DNA of 64,000 nt from Perognathus longimembris pacificus (GCF_023159225.1 NC_063167.1:75065298-75129297); one strand, 5' to 3'. Counted from the first letter of the stretch, positions 46,318 to 58,575 are shown. Notes: a model not told the origin generated them from the letters alone. Numbers and translations: made by a program.

Positions 46318-47995
46318 AGATAGTACTGGAATTTGAACCCAGGACCTTGTACTCTCCCTTAGCTTTTTCTTTCTTTTTTCTTTCTTGTTTTTTCTTTAAA
46401 TTTTTATTATCAAAGTGATGTACAGAGAGGTTACAGTTTCATTCGTTAGGCATTGGATACATTTCTTGTACTGTTTGTTACCTTGTCCCTCATTCCCCCC
46501 TCCCCCCCTCCCCTTTTCCCTTTCCCCCCGATGAGTTGTTCAGTTCATTTACACCAAACAGTGTTGTGAGTATTGCTTTTGTAGTTGTTTGTCTTTTTCT
46601 TACCCTGTGTCTCTCGATTTTGGTATTCCCTTTCAATTTCTTAGTTCTAATACCAGTATACAGGGTTTCCAATATACTCAGATAAGATACAGAGATAGTG
46701 TAGGTACAACCAAAGGAAGGGGATACAAGAAGATCATCAATAATAGAAGCTACAGTTACACATAGCACGTTGGAATAGTTACAACAGTGATATAACAAAC
46801 ATTTCCATAACATGGAGTTCATTTCACTTAGCATCATCTTATATTTTCATAAGAGTATAGCTATTGGGCTCTTGTGATCCTCTGCTGTGACTTGCCTAAA
46901 CCTGTGCTAATTATTCCCAATAAGGGAGACCATAGAGTCCATGTTTCTTTGGGTCTGGCTCACTTTACTTAGTATAATTTTTTCCAGGTCCTTCCATTTC
47001 CTTACAAATGGGGCAATGTCATTCTTTCTGATGGAGGCATAAAATTCCATTGTGTATATGTACCACATTTTCCTGATCTATTCATCTACTGAGGGGCATC
47101 TGGGTTGGTTCCAGGTTCTAGCTATGACAAATTGTGCTGCGATGAACATTGTTGTGCTTGTGGCTTTAGTGTGACAGATACCCTGAAAACTCTAAAGGAA
47201 GGAGTAGGAGAAACACTTGGGCTCCTCGGCACAGGACGGAACTTCCTTAACAAAGACACAGAAACGCAACAAATCAAAGAAAGGATGGACAAATGGGACT
47301 GCATCAAACTGCAGAGCTTCTGCAAGGCAAAGGACATAGCGCACAAGATAAACAGAAAGCCCACAGATTGGGAAAAGATCTGTACCGGCCATACAACGGA
47401 CAAAGGCCTCATATCTAAAATATATGCAGAACTAGAAAAATTACATTCCTCCAAAAAAAAACCACAATGAACCAATAGCCCCCTTATCAAGTGGGCTAAA
47501 GACTTAAAAAGAGACTTCTCTGATAAGGAAATGAGAATGGCCAAGAGACATATGAAAAAGTGCTCTACATCACTGGCCATAAAAGAAATGCAAATCAAAA
47601 CAACATTGAGATTCCATCTCACCCCAGTAAGAATGTCCTATATCAAAAAAAACTAATAATAACAATTGTTGGAGTGGATGTGGCCAAAAGGGAACCCTAC
47701 TTCATTGTTGGTGGGAATGTAAACTGGTTCAGCCACTCTGGCAAGCGGTATGGAGATTCCTCAGAAGGCTAAACATAGAGCTCTCCTATGACCCAGCAGC
47801 CCCACTTTTGGGTATCTATACAAAAGACCACAAATAGCTTTTTCTTTCAAGGCCACAGTTCCATTGGCTTTTTGTTGATTAACTGAAAATAAGACTTTTA
47901 GAGGTTTGTCTTCCTGGACTGGCTTTGAACATCAAATCCTCAGATCTCAGTAGCTAGGAAGGATTACAGGCCTGAGCCACCCGCGCCAGCTCTCC
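46318..47995 (-). mobile_element. B1-Geo composite SINE interrupted by an L1
   Basis: Start of the Geo half at 46318-46373, the rest plus the B1-like half at 47849-47995 (ending CCTGAGCCACCCGCGCC). The twin-primed L1 lies between them. Confidence 0.78.
46374..47834. mobile_element. Twin-primed (5'-inverted) LINE-1
   Basis: The 3' part (46374 to about 47175) is on the minus strand: A-rich tail, G-rich 3' UTR, and the last ORF2 codons back to about TTMFIAAQF. From about 47176 to 47834 the sequence flips to the plus strand and carries the preceding ORF2 segment ([20 protein letters not shown] through LLGIYTKDHK). The break in the L1 between the two arms falls only a few codons apart (KDHK / KATSTTMF). 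A 14-bp duplication, TAGCTTTTTCTTTC, flanks it (46360-46373, 47835-47848). This is the classical twin-priming structure. It sits inside an older B1-Geo SINE. Confidence 0.92.
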
Positions 47996-49198
47996 AATGT
48001 TTCTGATGACTGGATCCGGGTCATATGCACTCTGTTCTTTCTGACTTTCATGTACACAGCATCTATCCATCCCATACTGCTGACATTAATTTTAGTCACT
48101 GGAGTACTGAGTATCTTCAGTGTATATGGGTGGTATTTTTTTCCATAGTTAATAAGTCATAAGTACAAAAGATGTTTGGAGACTATGTAAATACGCTGCT
48201 CCTCAAACTCCTTCCTCCTCTTCCAGCATCTGTTCGTGCTAATCCACTTGTATTAGGATATTTGCAAAAATAATTTTCTAATTCCATTACTTCTTCCACA
48301 TCTGTTCACCAGCCTTCTGAGGAGGAGCTCCTTTAGCTCTTCTTAATGCATTTATTTACCTGCTTCTTAACTATGGACTCTTACTTTATGCAGTGTGCAC
48401 CTTTGAGTTTGCAAAGTACTCTTCTAATCCAAGTGACAAGAAACAACACAATAACCTTACTCATTAGGCAAAAGGGAGTTGAGGACTCTGCTTTTCTCAG
48501 ATGCTTATAGACAGCAGAGGCTGCAAAGCCTAAAGCTGTGTGGGAAGGCTAAGCGAGAGACAATGGGCCATCACCACCAAGATGCACTGTTGCTCATCTT
48601 CATCAGACATGATATCACAGCCCAAAAATCCCTCCCAAACAACCCATCTATTTCTCCACAACTAGCGAACTTGAATGTTTTGGCACACTCAAAAGGACAT
48701 GATTTACAAATAGGAGGTAATATTTGGATTGTTCCATAAGAGCTGAGTTCCAACGTTTTTAAAAAGAAAATACCAATGATTTCATGTTGGAGCTCACAGA
48801 GTCATTCTCTCAACAAACGGTTCCTCCTATCAGGAATGAGGCATGTGTTGTATACAAATAGAATGGGCTTTACAGTATTTATTTATGGTCAGAGACCACA
48901 CACCCAGTGGCTAGGAATAGTCACCGTGCTCCTGTTGCCACAAGTTAAGTCTCAGAGCTGAAAGCAAAGCAGGGGCCACACAAATGGCCACAGTGCCTGA
49001 CTCTTCCTCCACGAAAGAGCCACAGGTGGCATCTGCTTTCTGTGAATACTTTGCTATGCTATCCAAACATCGCCAAATGTGCAACCCCATCAGGTGCACT
49101 ATTTGGACACTAGTATTCTTTCAATGAAAGGACACCCCCTTTTTAAAAAGGCCTTGCAAAGTATTATGTCTCCTTGCACTAGTGATCCATTAGAAGGT

Positions 49199-49370
49199 CT
49201 GGGTCTTGTCTATAATCCCAGATACTTGGGAGGCAGAGATGGGGGGATCACAGTCTGAAGCCAGTCTAAGCAAAAGCAGGCGCCTATGTGAAAAATAAAA
49301 GCAAAAATGATTCAGGAAGTAGAGGGCCTGTCTAGCAAGTGAAATCCCCGAGTTCCAACTCCAATACCAG
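49199..49370 (+). mobile_element. B1 + ID-type dimeric SINE
   Basis: TATAATCCCAGATACTTGGG B1 half, then GGGCCTGTCTAGCAAGTG ID half. It ends about 50 bp from the donor site of the TGFBR3 exon at 49419. Confidence 0.65.
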
Positions 49371-49418
49371 GAAAAAATATTTAAAGAGAAATCTATTAGG
49401 ATTGTTTCAAATACTTAC

Positions 49419-49556
49419 CAAGAAAAGTCTGGGGACCCCAGTGGCAAGTCTCTCTGTCTTCAGGTGCCAGGTCAGTGGCTTTGGGCTGTTGAGCAGGAAC
49501 ACCACAGGTTTGTTGTGAATGTGGATGGAGGAGATGGGATTCAGGTGCAGTGTGAT
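49419..49556 (-). CDS. TGFBR3: TGFBR3 (betaglycan) exon, N-terminal part of orphan domain
   Basis: 138-bp exon, phase 0 to phase 0, 46 codons, recognised by translating the minus strand (it has no internal Met, so it is easy to miss). Acceptor attactag (49557-49564), donor GTAAGT (49413-49418). The peptide starts ITLHLNPISSIHIHNKPVVF and ends TERLATGVPRLFL, matching roughly residues 83-128 of human betaglycan. It joins VSVGSVV of the 19440-19623 exon across a 29.8-kb intron. This is the most 5' coding exon in the window. The exon with the signal peptide and the next one must lie beyond 64000, consistent with the very long 5' introns of this gene. Confidence 0.95.
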
Positions 49557-52181
49557 CTAGTAATCAATAGGAAGAGAAGAGGCTTCAGTGCTAGTTTTTC
49601 CCGCAGACCACTGACTGCAATTTTGAGACACAACATCTCAACTTCCTGTTAGAAAAGCAAGCTATAAGCTAGTGCTTTATCTGTAGATACAGCAGATTGA
49701 ACTAGATGAAACCATCAATCTAGGAGTCATTTCTTTTTCTTTCTTTTTTTTAAACTACAAAATGGCTATTTGATATGGCTCAGCCCCACTAATCTCAAGT
49801 AAAACATGACTCAACTCCTAGGAATAGAAATCAAATAAACAGAGTGCTTTAAAAAATTTGTAAACGCAGAATAAAATTTACTTTCCCTCAGGGCTACTTT
49901 ATCCTTCAAGTCAGATGACTAAGATGATCACCTAGGGATGGGTGCTGCCTCTGAACTTTCAGAAAAATGACTTTCTTCTCTCCCAGGTAAGCTCCAACCT
50001 CTGTAAAGTTGCCAAAGTGCCCAGAGCAAAGTGGAAGCTGCCAGAGCTTTCAACATCCCAGGGACTTGCACAAAGGGGTTTTCCAAAGAAATGAAATGCA
50101 AAGAACACACAGAATAAACACAGGCCCTGTCAAAACAGGGGAAAAAAAACTACATGCCTGGAGAGGAAAATCGTGGTCACTTTTGATGTATTTGTCAATG
50201 ACTTATATGACACAGGGCCCCCACCATGGCCGTGAGCACCATCAAACGTGACCTGTGAACAGAAGCCCAAAAAGTGGATTCCCTAATGTCTCCTTGGAGC
50301 ACAGGAGTCCAAGTGAGTCAGATACCATGGAAAAATTGAAGGCTGTGTGAGAAAATACTAACTAGATGTTTTCATGGACCCTGCCTAATTTAACTGGCTG
50401 TTCAGCAGGGTGAAGCGAGAACTGACAATCACACATTTAACCAGACATGGTTAATTTACCAAAGGTCCTCACAGGGAGGGAAGGGTTGTCAAGATAAAGA
50501 CTGAAGGATATGCTGGGATTAATGGCCATCTTCTGGGATTAAACAGTTCACATTTATGGTCTGAGTTAATGCGTATTCCCATGGCAGGTGGTCATCTCTA
50601 CCTGCTTTTCTACCAACTATTGCTGTCCAACATCTGCTACTACAGTGTACAGCTGTATCATTGATAAAGGAGGAAGTAAGCATTTTCTCTCTTTCAAACT
50701 CCATGCTGTAGCATATAATAACCATCCCCTGTGTGCAAATAGCATCTTTTAGTTCTCTACTTTTCAATGTCACAAAGCATTCTATGATAAGTTGTGCTAA
50801 GGCATAAGATAATATTGCATTTTTTAACTATTGACTGTGCAAGTCTTAATTTCCAAAATAGGCCACAGACAAAGCTATATCTTCCATTTAATACTAAATA
50901 TAGCATAGACCACAAAAATATTGATTCATCACAGCAAATTAATAAATTTATGTTTCCTAGAAAGTATTTTTAAGAGGCTGGAGATATGAACAAGTTCAAA
51001 GGGACCCAGCTAGCTAATTTGCAGGAAAAAAAATATAAAAACATAAGCAAAACTCAAACTGTCACAAGCTATTTTCGTATACAGTTAGGATTTTTTCATA
51101 TTTGGCCTGAGTACAGTGCCAAATCTCAGTAGTAAATGAGCTGTGATGTTAACTACAGCTCCAGCCCCAGAACATGTTCCCTGCTTGTACAGACTCAGAG
51201 CCACATTCTGAGACCCTGTCTACATCTAGAAATAAACATACTGACGGCCACTGGAAACAAGAGAAGCTGTAAAAAACAGAACCAAAGCAAAGACACAAAC
51301 TACAGCATTAATTAGACAGGGCAGTCATACTATAAAGAGGGGTAAAGTACAGCTTTACTCTTTCAAGAATGCCAACACCACACCCTAACTTCATTAATAA
51401 TCAATGTCAATAACAGGTTCCTTTATTGATGCATGCCCAAATGGTTTCGCAAGCACCAGGATGGCACAAACACACATCATCTACTTTTCTGATTATTTTC
51501 TTTGCAGTCCTCCAGTTTACCATTTTTTTCTCATAAAGATACATATCAATCAGATACGCATTTGATCCAAAGGCATAACAGAAAATAAATGAAGAACATA
51601 TCTCAAATGAGCAAGAATTTCTTTAAAAATAAAAAGCTTATGAAATGAGATGTATGAAACAGATATTAATGCTCAGGTCCAAAATTTTCCAGATGGCCTA
51701 AAGTGTCAAAGCCTGGCTCAGTAAATCAAGAGAAGATTTCTAGAAGTCTCAGCTCTGAGCTTGGAAACGGCTCTCTTCAATATGTGGTAGTGTCTAGCCA
51801 AGATGAAGCTCTGACTCTGGCACACGTGACCTAGGCAAATCCCCAAAAGCCACTTGGCAAAGAAGAATTCACACTACGATTGGGAAATTGAAAGAAAAAT
51901 ACTTTTTTTAGGACCATTTGGCAGGGACAAAGAGTCCTACAAAGACTTGCTCACTTAATCCCCCCCTCCCCCAAACTTACCTCTTCTATACTTCCTGGGC
52001 TTCTTAAATCTTGTTGAAGGAGAGAAAGAAGACAACCAACAACTACCAAGAAAGAAGTGAGTTTCCAGGAATGTGGGGAATGTATACCCAGTCTATTTCA
52101 AAGAATTCCTGTCTAAGTTCCCCAAGTTCTCTTAGGATGAAAAAGAAGAAAAGATGCAAAAAGAAAATAGGATCAATGTAG

Positions 52182-52420
52182 GTGCCGGTGGCTCATGCCT
52201 GTAATCCTAGCTACTTAGGAGGCTGAAATCTCAGGATGCCATTAGAAGCCAGGAAGGGCAGGAAAGTCTGTGAGACTCTTATCTCTAATGAACTTCTAAA
52301 GAGTTGGAAGTGAACATGTGGCTCAAGTGCAGAGTGATAGCTAGCCTTGAGCATAAAAGCTCAAGGACAGTGCCCAGGCCCTGAGATTAAGTCCCAGAAC
52401 TTGCACAGAAAAAACAAATA
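52182..52420 (+). mobile_element. B1-Geo composite SINE
   Basis: GGTGGCTCATGCCTGTAATC and a complete Geo half; AAAAAC-type tail. Confidence 0.85.
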
Positions 52421-52561
52421 ACAACAAAACCACACAAAAACCCAGGATCAACTATAGCTCAGAAGACAACAGTCACAAATAAGAATATCCGACTGAAGTT
52501 TGTCATAGATTGTCCAATGATTGTGGTCTAAAGTCTAGAGCTGAGGCAAAGAAAAAAAAAA

Positions 52562-52632
52562 ACATGTATGTATGTATGTATGTATGTATGTATGTATGTA
52601 TGTGTGTGTGTATATATATACATATATATATT
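52562..52632. repeat. (ATGT)n / (AT)n microsatellite
   Basis: About ten ATGT units, then TG and TATA runs. Confidence 0.92.
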
Positions 52633-53963
52633 TAAGTGGTATCCAACAATTTATGACTTAGAAATCCAAGAAGTAGCTTAAACAAACTTCATCAAATTTA
52701 TACATATAAATACATACAACAGCTTAGCCTATGGACTTTAAAAGCAATAAGGAACTAATTGAACATAGATGTGACATGAACTGTGAAGGCAAATGGGACT
52801 ATGGGTGTGGGTACAAATCAAGGGGCCATGACGAGTCTCTATATCAAAGGCTTCCTTATCAATCTTTGGGAATCACAAAGCACTTGAGAATTCCATACAA
52901 ATATGGACTACCTCTAAAACATCCACATTGCAAAAAAATTTGTACAGCAGGTTCCATGTGAACTCTGGACTAAGAATCCATTAAATAGAAGAGCAGGAAA
53001 GTACTAGTAGTAGAAATGGAAACAAAATTATTCCACTTCATGAAACTAGAAAGTGTACTTCTGGTCTTACAATATCATCCTTTCAGGGGAAAACATTCTC
53101 AATGGACAGCAACTAAAATACTTGAACATGTAGTTTCTGGGGCCACTTCAACACATACCGGTACATGAGGCTGAGTGCAAGAGTTCCAGCTCTAAGCATG
53201 GTCATCTCCAACTGTGCTGAAGAGTCCATCCTGGTAGTGTGACCAGGTGCAAGAAAATCTGCCCTGTCCCATTCCCTGTGACCTCTCCCCACTCCCACCC
53301 CACCCATCCCTCCTCTAACAGAAGAAAAGCTCATTGGTGTCATCAGTTCTACAACCATTTAATACATTAGGTCTCTCAGGGCTGCACTTCAACAAACATG
53401 TTAGGTGTTACTTCATAAAAGATGCTCAAAGCAAATCTTTTTTCTAGGTATATTTCTGAAGAATCTAAACCTAGTGCTGTCCAAAGTCAAAATCAGTTCT
53501 GGATAGTCCAGCCTCTGGCTGAAAAGACAGCCATGGAAGAACGTCCTAGCCCTTGCCCTCACAGAAGCACCAAGGACAATGTTCTCAAATCTTCTACTGG
53601 TGAAGGGTCCCAATTTCCAAAGGATTATCTTTGCTAAGGAAAACTAGAACACAGTTTCAGACTCTGCAAATCACTTTATGAATTACAAAAACAAACTTTG
53701 AACAGAAAGGGGTGGGGAATACCCACTATCTTCTGGAAGATGTCAAATGAAAATTATTTTAAATTTCTCAGCATTCACATCAAGACGTAAAACATTCCTA
53801 TCATGGAGAAGTGAAAAGATTTCTTCTTAGGGAAAGACCCTCTGCTCTTGGGGTTTGCAGAAACAAAAGCAAAGTGAGCGACTTAACTGACAGGAGGATG
53901 GGACATTTATTTGTCCAGTGTTGCTAAAAAGTGATGATTCATTTCCACCTTTGTGATTCTTTT

Positions 53964-54161
53964 TTTTTCTTCTTGCCAGTTATAGGGCTTGAACTCAGGG
54001 CCTGAGCACTGTCCCTGGCTTCTTTTTGCTCAGGACTAGCTCTCTATCACTTGAGCCACAGCGCCACTCCTGGCTTTTTCTATATAAGTGGTGCTGAGGA
54101 ATCAAATCCAGGGCTTCATGTATATGAGGCAAGCACTCTACCACTAAGCCACATTCTCAGC
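53964..54161 (-). mobile_element. IDL-Geo SINE reusing an L1 target site
   Basis: Complete copy flanked by a 19-bp duplication (53945-53963, 54162-54180), the same sequence that also flanks the adjoining older L1 insertion. Confidence 0.93.
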
Positions 54162-54180
54162 CCACCTTTGTGATTCTTTT

Positions 54181-54615
54181 AGTTTTATTATTATCTTTAA
54201 GTGGTTGTACAAAAGAGTTGCCATTTAACAAAGTGGTCTGGAAATACAATTTACCTTGATCAATGTTACCCCTTTCAACATTCTCACCCAGCCCTCCTTA
54301 CCCCTTTCCTCATCTTCTTTATTTCTGATTTTTAAAAAATTGTCTTGCAGCCATTATACAAAGGAGTTGCCACTTAATAAAGCAATTTATGAGTAAATAC
54401 ATCTTGATCAATGTCACCTTTTCAGCATTCTCACCCATCCCTCCCCTGCTCACCCTTTCACTCCCTCTGCTTAATTTGGTAGGCTATACCTTCGATTCTT
54501 GCCTAAAATCTCCCCCTCTTCTCTTCATTTGTCTACCCCTTCCCCCTTGGCCTCACCCCACCCCCTTTGAGTACCCTCTTCCTGGTGTTTTATTTTGCTG
54601 AGCTTTGCCTTTGTG
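54181..54615 (-). mobile_element. Old L1 3'-UTR insertion with tandemly repeated module
   Basis: Minus-strand L1 3' tail. Two related segments (about 54190-54330 and 54340-54470) both carry the pattern GAGTTGCCA.TTAA and CTTGATCAATGT, followed by a pyrimidine-rich run. A third relative is at 55030-55150. A 21-bp duplication flanks the insertion (53941-53961 and 54616-54636). Confidence 0.65.
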
Positions 54616-55021
54616 ATTTCCACCTTTGTGATTCTTAGAACAGCCCTGCAGACCCATGCGCCAAGGAAGTCATCCACACTCCGTATCTAATCCAGGCCTG
54701 CCTGTATCCCAGACCTGCATTTAACTGTCATGCAGGCTAGTCTGTATTTAATTATCACCTGTCCCCTCCCCTTCAGAATTAAGGGCGCATGTTGGTTGTG
54801 ATCGACAGCATCCTGAATCTTGGCCATCCAAGACCTGTATGTAACATAGACCTATGGAGCCAAACCTATTTCAGGACAGTAGGGTTCCATGGCTGAATTC
54901 CCACCTGCCTTCCATGTGAGCCATGTGACCTGTAGGAACTGAAATGTGACCCCCCAACTTGACACAGCTGACTTCTGGGGATGGGAGCAGTATTTAGTTA
55001 GTTGCTGCTATCATCTCTTTT

Positions 55022-55660
55022 GTTTGTCTTATTATCTTTAAGTAGTTGTACTAGGGGGTTACCAGTTTATAAGCACAATACTTCTTGAACAATGTCTCCT
55101 CTTTCATTATTCTCTCCCATCCCTCCCAATCCCACCCCTCCTCCATTTTCCTAGTTTCATAGGATATGCATTGAATATTCTGACAGAATTCTCTCTTTCC
55201 TCTTTCTCTCTCCCCTTGGCTCCCCACTCCACACCTTTCAAGTACCAGCTTCCTGGTATTCATGTTGTTGGACAGTAAATTCATTGTTCTAAGGAGTTGA
55301 CAGGACTTGAATTCTTCCCTGCAAATATCATACTTGGGTTAATATACTTGTGTACACTTGCATACAACACCGTATGTGTTCAGTCATGCATTTATAAATT
55401 AGTTTATCTTTCACATATGAGAGAAAACATGCATCCTTTGTTTCTCCAGGCCTGACTCACTTCACTTTACATAATTTCTTCCAGGTCCTTCCATTTCTTT
55501 ACTAGTGATGTAATATTATCCTTCCTAATGCACGAGTACAATTCCACTGTGTATCTAGACCACATTTTCTTCATCCACTCATCCACTGAAGGACGACAGG
55601 ACTGTCTCCATGCTTCAGCTATGGTAAAGAATCCTGCCATGACCATGGTTGCTGCCACCA
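55022..55660 (-). mobile_element. Old L1 fragment with ORF2 C-terminus
   Basis: Minus-strand L1. The 3' UTR starts at 55022 and the end of ORF2 is recognisable at 55467-55660 (PSVDEWMKKMWSRYTVELYS, then VKKWKDLEEIM), with several differences from the other lineages. 5' truncated at about 55660; the adjoining 55660-55860 does not look like L1. Confidence 0.75.
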
Positions 55661-56138
55661 TGTTTTGAAGGGTGTCCAGTCCAAGGAAGCCTGACAGCTG
55701 ACCTTCTATTTGACATGCCTGTCTTTCACCACTTGGGAATTGGTATAAAAAGACTTCTCCTGAACTATTCTTGGAGCAATGGATCTGGAGCTTTTTAAGA
55801 ATTTTATTTTTTATTTTCAATTTTTACATTGCTCTGGATTTCTGAAGGATTTCTGTGTCTGTTAACTGGTGCTGAATCAAGGAGTCTTGATCTCCAGTGT
55901 TCCTGGCCCACCAGAGTCACCTGACCCTCCACATCTCAACAGAGAACACTGAGCCAGAACTTTCTCACTGCCATGATGGAGGGGTAGAGTTCTTCCTTGA
56001 TGGCTCTGTCTTATAACTACTGGCTGACCCGGAGGGGGACCCTCAGGGGGATGATAGCTGATTCCCAAACTGCGCCCCCCTTCCAACGAAGGACAACAGT
56101 CTCCATTCCCTGGGAGCATCTGAAAGTAATATTATAAC

Positions 56139-56179
56139 CACACACACACACACACATACACATACACACACACACACAA
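56139..56179. repeat. (CA)n microsatellite
   Basis: CA run with two TA interruptions. Confidence 0.9.
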
Positions 56180-56754
56180 TTCTTTTTTTAAAAGAAACTA
56201 AAAGTCTGAAAATTGATGCAGAAACAAGTCTTGTCTTCTTTGCTCCCTATTTTGAATGCCCTGGAAAAATACTGGGAACTAAATTTGGGTTGGGGGGGTT
56301 GAGGGACATGAACTCATATAAACAGAAGAGTATTTATGACACGACAGGACATGACCCTCTGCAAGGGTCCTGGGAGCCTAGCAAGGGGATTCAGAGACCC
56401 TGGACCTTCCTTCCCAGAGCAGCCTGCAGCTCAGCCACTGAGGGAGGAAAGGCAGGGACGCCAAGGACAGTGGGCAGAGGCATGGGCTGGCACAGGAATG
56501 CCACTGGGCCCTCAGTGGCCCAGGCAATCCTGAAGATGCTGAAGGCGATGTTCATACTGTTCCTCAATAGGGAACATCTAGGGACTAGCTACGTCCCAAA
56601 TAGTCCACAAGCTCTTAGGCTCCGGCCTAAAGGACATGACAGTCATGTTTTCCAGACAGACATCTGCATCCAGATCCCAATGCAACGCCCAGTGGCGATT
56701 TCCCCATCTCTCAGACACAGCCAGTGAACTCCACATGGAACACAAATGATCTGT

Positions 56755-56850
56755 TCAGATATTCATCTCCCTTGTCACACTGCGAAGTCCTCAGGGACAA
56801 ACACTGAGTCACACTGCATTCCTGTGCCCAGCACAAGGCCAAATGTCTAC
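56755..56850 (+). mobile_element. L2-like remnant
   Basis: GTCCTCAGGGACAAACACTG and CCTGTGCCCAGCACAAGGCC resemble the L2 3' end. Confidence 0.4.
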
Positions 56851-57061
56851 TAAGCAATCAACAAGATTGAAAAGAAAAGATACAAGGATGAATCAATAAA
56901 AATTATTAATGATATGTGACTCTAATAATGGTTATGAAATCATATTGTCCTGATCTTCTGCCCCAAAGACAAGAGCATCTTGTTATTAAAATCACAAGAA
57001 CATTAACTTCACTAAGCAGTTCAATCTTGAACTTTAAAATGGCATCAAGAAAAGCAAACAG

Positions 57062-57278
57062 GGGCCAGGCACTGGTGGCTCATATCTGTAATCCTAGATA
57101 CGCATGAGGCTACAAAAAAAAAAAAAAAAATCTCTGAAAGTCCACAAGACTCTGATCTCCAATTAACCAGCGAGCAAGAAGTAGAGCTGTGGCTCAACTG
57201 GTAGAGTGTCATCATTGAGCAACAAAGCTCAGAGACAGTACTCAGGCTCTGAGTTCAAGCCCCAACCAGCACAAAACG
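57062..57278 (+). mobile_element. B1-Geo composite SINE
   Basis: GGCCAGGCACTGGTGGCTCA start, internal poly-A expansion at about 57114-57130, complete Geo half. Confidence 0.82.
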
Positions 57279-57489
57279 GGGAAGGGAGGGGAAGGCCATG
57301 GTAGCGGGGAAGGGAGAAGATGGGGAGGAGGTGAAGGGAGGGAGAGAGAACTTGTCCAAGCACCGAAATTAGTGCTGGGGGCTGGACCATATGTTGAAAA
57401 AATACCTCTGCTATACCCAGGCCTTGTGGGACTACTGGTATGTGAGTCCTGTTACTTGTACAAGACACGGTAAAATAGAAAATATATTT

Positions 57490-57645
57490 TAATTAAAAAT
57501 AAGAGGGGAAACTAGAGGAAAGCAAAAAGAAGGGGTGACATTGTCCACACAAAGAAACATGTTCATTACCTGAGTTATGAAATGGTAACCCCTCTGAACA
57601 TCACCTTACTAAAAATAACAATAAAATTATACTTTAAAAAGGAAA
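57490..57645 (+). mobile_element. L1 3'-end remnant (older lineage)
   Basis: Related to 3905-4105: GGTAACCCCTCTGAACATCACC followed by an A-rich AATAAAATTA end. Confidence 0.55.
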
Positions 57646-58379
57646 TGGAGATTTTATCTTTAACAATCATGCAAATTAAGGTATGTGAAATGTAAAAAAA
57701 AATCCTTGAAAAATATGCTTCTTGAGGCTAGATAATAATGATTTTTTTAATTGATAAAAATGTTCCACTATCATTTTGAGGCCCATAATCTTAGCTGTTT
57801 CATTAGGCAACTTGATGTGTTTAAAAAAAAACACAAAACAGAAATTGAAACTGCACAAACTAAAGGAATTCAGTGTTTGCACAGGTGCTAAAATGAAAAC
57901 TGGCTTTCCCTTTTTGCTACCTCCCTGTTACACCTAATAAGAAGGCTCATTCCAATCACTTTATTATTTATAACACTTATATACAATAAAGGATCTGTAT
58001 ATCTGTGTGCTACACAAATTTATTTCCTTTTGACCTGTACTTCTTCTTATAGCCTAGAAATGACTTTTGCTCCTTACAGTAATCTTGACAGATATCAGAC
58101 TGGTATATGTGTCCATAATGTGGTAAACAGAAATACATAAAGAGAATCACTGCTGTGATCACTAGAGGCTAATTATAAGACTTAGCAAGACTCCAACTTC
58201 CACATAAATGTGGTTACTAAAATGATCATTTTGCCAGCACTAAAAAAATAAAAAAAGAAATTTTGAATTCTACCAAACTCTAGAAGATTCTAAATAGTTT
58301 TTACTTCATAAGTTCTACTTTAAAATTGAGTCAAATATTTATTAAGTTGAGAGCTGATGGTTTTCTACCTTTTTTTATT

Positions 58380-58575
58380 ATTATTTTTTTGGTTGGTTGT
58401 GAGGCTTGAACCCAGGGCCTGAGCACTCTCCCTGGCTTCTTTGTGCTCAAGGCTAGCACTCTACCAATTGAGCCACAGTGCCACTTCCAGCCTTTTCTGT
58501 GGTACTGAGAAATTGAACCTAGGGCTTCATTCATACTAGGCAATCACTCTACCACTAAGCCACATTCCTAGTCCC
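58380..58575 (-). mobile_element. IDL-Geo SINE, older
   Basis: Both modules recognisable; small deletion in the middle (GCCTTTTCTGTGGTACTGAG). Confidence 0.87.

Larger units (their letters stand above)
19624..49418 (-). other. TGFBR3: TGFBR3 intron, 29.8 kb
   Basis: Large intron that carries the intact L1 (34850-41293), the twin-primed L1 (46374-47834), about 25 SINE copies, three long purine microsatellites and the 15-bp minisatellite. Unique stretches without recognisable structure include 20710-21690, 25000-25900, 27600-28900, 30160-30780, 31510-32120, 33760-34830, 42060-43385, 43770-44240, 45900-46315 and 48000-49190. No further betaglycan exon is missing between the flanking exons, since LFL joins directly to VSVGS. 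Confidence 0.8.
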
